From an uncultured Methanoregula sp. (lineage in GTDB: Archaea; Halobacteriota; Methanomicrobia; Methanomicrobiales; Methanospirillaceae): 64,000 bases of DNA. Location: the NCBI RefSeq assembly GCF_963678795.1, contig NZ_OY787453.1:1798001-1862000 (forward strand). The letters run 5' to 3'. Under the pieces are notes generated by a model. That model was given only the letters and a program-made list of their open reading frames with translations, was not told the DNA's origin and ran no database searches. A program made the position numbers and the translations under genes. Of the stretch, positions 62,631 to 64,000 are shown piece after piece. Position 1 is the first letter of the stretch, and the number at the start of each line of letters is the position of its first letter.

Positions 62631-63389
62631 TCACGGGTAAAGATCACGGAATAATGCTTCGTGCTTCTCCGGGTAATTGAGAAATTCCAGTAGGGGATCC
62701 CGTTTCCTGACGAGGTCGTAGAGTGGATCGGGTATGGCATCGGATACATCACTGAGACGTTGCGCCCTTACAAGTCTCAGGGTCGTATGTTCAGGATACG
62801 CAGGGTTTTTTACAAATTCCCCGTCTGCCATCTCAAAGTACGCGGCCCCGTGACGGGATTCATAGCCCAGGTAATCGCTCGAAAACCGGGATGAGACCAG
62901 GTTTGCCATCTCGAGTACCGAATCGCGGGACGGGTTGATGGTGACATGACCATAGCCGGAAGGAACCACCACGACATCTCCTGCACGGGCAGAGATCATT
63001 ACTATATCGGAACAATCCCGGGTCTGGATAAGGTAATGTGCCTCACCGGCAAGCACCTCATAGATCTCCGGATATCCTGCTCCATCAGGGTCGTCCGGGT
63101 GATAGTGGCCTTTTGTCTTGATGAATTCCCCACAGAGTTCGCGGGGCGGTATCACCGTGATGTCAAAACGGATCTGCTGTTCCTCCATCCACCGGCGGTC
63201 TTCGGGTGAAGAATTAACCCCGCGGTACATATGATACACAGGACCAGTGCATTCACAGGCAGGGTCCGCAAGTACCGCCCAGAGATCTTCAGCATAACGG
63301 ATGACGGGTGAAGGAAGCGGGTGCTCCCAGCTGGCCGGATGCATATCCATCCGGAGCATCTTATCGGGATGGGGAGACTTAATGGTCAT
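62631..63389 (-). CDS. pgiA: Cupin-type glucose-6-phosphate isomerase
   Basis: A 252-residue archaeal cupin PGI. The metal-binding cupin motif KGHYHPDDPDGAGYPEIYEV and the second block PSGYGHVTIN are visible. It interconverts glucose 6-phosphate and fructose 6-phosphate. The ATG overlaps the PFK stop, so the two are one operon. Confidence 0.93.
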   Translation of the reverse strand: MTIKSPHPDKMLRMDMHPASWEHPLPSPVIRYAEDLWAVLADPACECTGPVYHMYRGVNSSPEDRRWMEEQQIRFDITVIPPRELCGEFIKTKGHYHPDDPDGAGYPEIYEVLAGEAHYLIQTRDCSDIVMISARAGDVVVVPSGYGHVTINPSRDSVLEMANLVSSRFSSDYLGYESRHGAAYFEMADGEFVKNPAYPEHTTLRLVRAQRLSDVSDAIPDPLYDLVRKRDPLLEFLNYPEKHEALFRDLYP

Positions 63390-64000
63390 TTTCTCCCTCC
63401 GGTAACCGTATTCGCGAGTTCATAGAATTCGGGATCTACCGTTTTAAGCTGCCGGACCGCTGAATCAATGGTGATTGCAGTTATCCGGTTTGATTGCAGG
63501 GCCACCATTTTTCCGAAATCCCCGGCATGGATCAGATCTACGGCAGCAACACCGAACCGGGTGGCAAGGACACGGTCATAGGCAGTGGGCGAACCTCCGC
63601 GCTGGACATGCCCGAGCGTAGTGACACGAGTTTCCACACCGAGACACCGTTCCAGCTCTTTCCCCAGCATGTTCCCCACACCGACGAATTTTTCATGCCC
63701 GCATTCATCCCGGTCAGACTCGGGGACGGGAGGGACACCGATATCCTCCCGGTGCGCCCCTTCGGCAATAACGACAATGGAGAACTTTTTTCCTGCCTCG
63801 GAACGTGCGCGGAGTTTTTCACAGACCTCTTCAAGGGTAAAGTGTACTTCCGGGATGAGAATCGCATCCGCACCGCCGGCTATTCCTGCAGTGAGGGCAA
63901 TCCATCCGACATTGCGCCCCATCACTTCAACAACAATGATCCGGTGATGGGACTCGGCAGTGGTATGGAGCCGGTCTATCGCCTCGGTCACGGTAGAGAC
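63386..64000 (-). CDS. 6-Phosphofructokinase, PFK-A family, N-terminus outside window
   Basis: The C-terminal about 205 residues of a PFK; the frame remains open to base 64000 with VST before TEAIDRLHTTAESHHRI. It has the conserved VEVMGRNVGWIAL (MGR motif) and LGHVQRGGSPTAYDRVLATRFG. PFK-A family enzymes phosphorylate fructose 6-phosphate with ATP or PPi; the donor-specifying residues lie outside the window. Many methanogens use ADP-dependent kinases or none, so a PFK-A homologue next to FBPase genes is noteworthy. Confidence 0.9.
   Translation of the reverse strand, partial: VSTVTEAIDRLHTTAESHHRIIVVEVMGRNVGWIALTAGIAGGADAILIPEVHFTLEEVCEKLRARSEAGKKFSIVVIAEGAHREDIGVPPVPESDRDECGHEKFVGVGNMLGKELERCLGVETRVTTLGHVQRGGSPTAYDRVLATRFGVAAVDLIHAGDFGKMVALQSNRITAITIDSAVRQLKTVDPEFYELANTVTGGRK

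Overview
The window looks like chromosomal DNA of a euryarchaeon, most probably a hydrogenotrophic methanogen of the Methanomicrobiales (Methanoregula-like). The evidence is the archaeal route into aromatic amino acids (two DhnA-type aldolases plus the archaeal dehydroquinate synthase), an archaeal LSm protein, an archaeal bifunctional FBP aldolase/phosphatase, a short archaeal triosephosphate isomerase, a cupin glucose-6-phosphate isomerase, a PGF-pre-PGF surface protein, TATA-box promoters with many near-leaderless starts, and many cytoplasmic receiver/PAS signalling proteins. No rRNA, tRNA, CRISPR array or intact transposase was recognised.

Layout. 1-5.6 kb: a truncated membrane protein with an HTH regulator, a CPBP protease, two small membrane proteins and an alpha/beta hydrolase. 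5.6-14.2 kb: a gene-poor, repeat-rich island with a PIN toxin/antitoxin-like locus, a DUF169 protein, a DUF1828-type two-gene module, a small basic protein, a frameshifted AT-rich HEPN-like gene and a possible hsdS remnant, separated by three copies of one dispersed repeat and diverged copies of others. 14.2-16.3 kb: a membrane-anchored beta-propeller protein. 16.6-24.7 kb: a compact aromatic operon (aldolase paralogue 1, aldolase paralogue 2, aroB', tyrA, pheA, aroA, a shikimate kinase-shikimate dehydrogenase fusion, aroC). Its leader holds a palindrome, a TATA box, a 21-codon ORF with two Phe and two Tyr codons, and a hairpin plus T-rich tract. AroD lies apart at 43 kb.

25.1-37.4 kb is one gene for a surface protein of about 4100 residues. 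It is bracketed by the true aroC 3' end and a second 121-bp copy of that end with one mismatch, so this 13-kb segment looks inserted or duplicated in. 38.4-44 kb holds a degenerate hybrid histidine kinase with a helical partner, a lipoprotein and aroD. 44-52.5 kb holds a small membrane exporter-like protein, a U32 protein, tpiA, an HTH-CBS regulator and a four-gene operon (RLAN-type protein, RimK-like ATP-grasp, YkgJ-type cysteine cluster, GCS2-like ligase) that could form an uncharacterised amide-ligase pathway.

52.6-58.2 kb holds three successive receiver-headed proteins: a REC-histidine kinase, a soluble REC-PAS-MCP, and a REC-PAS-PAS protein ending in a diadenylate cyclase (DAC) domain. 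The last has a receiver with Cys in place of the phospho-acceptor Asp and a 27-bp tandem duplication. 58.3-64 kb holds a Cys-rich winged helix, LSm, and a sugar-phosphate cluster (FBP aldolase/phosphatase, class II aldolase, class I FBPase, cupin PGI, truncated PFK) with both glycolytic and gluconeogenic enzymes. The strongest novelty candidates are the DAC fusion, the ATP-grasp/GCS2 operon, the aromatic-operon leader and the aroC-end duplication around the giant gene.
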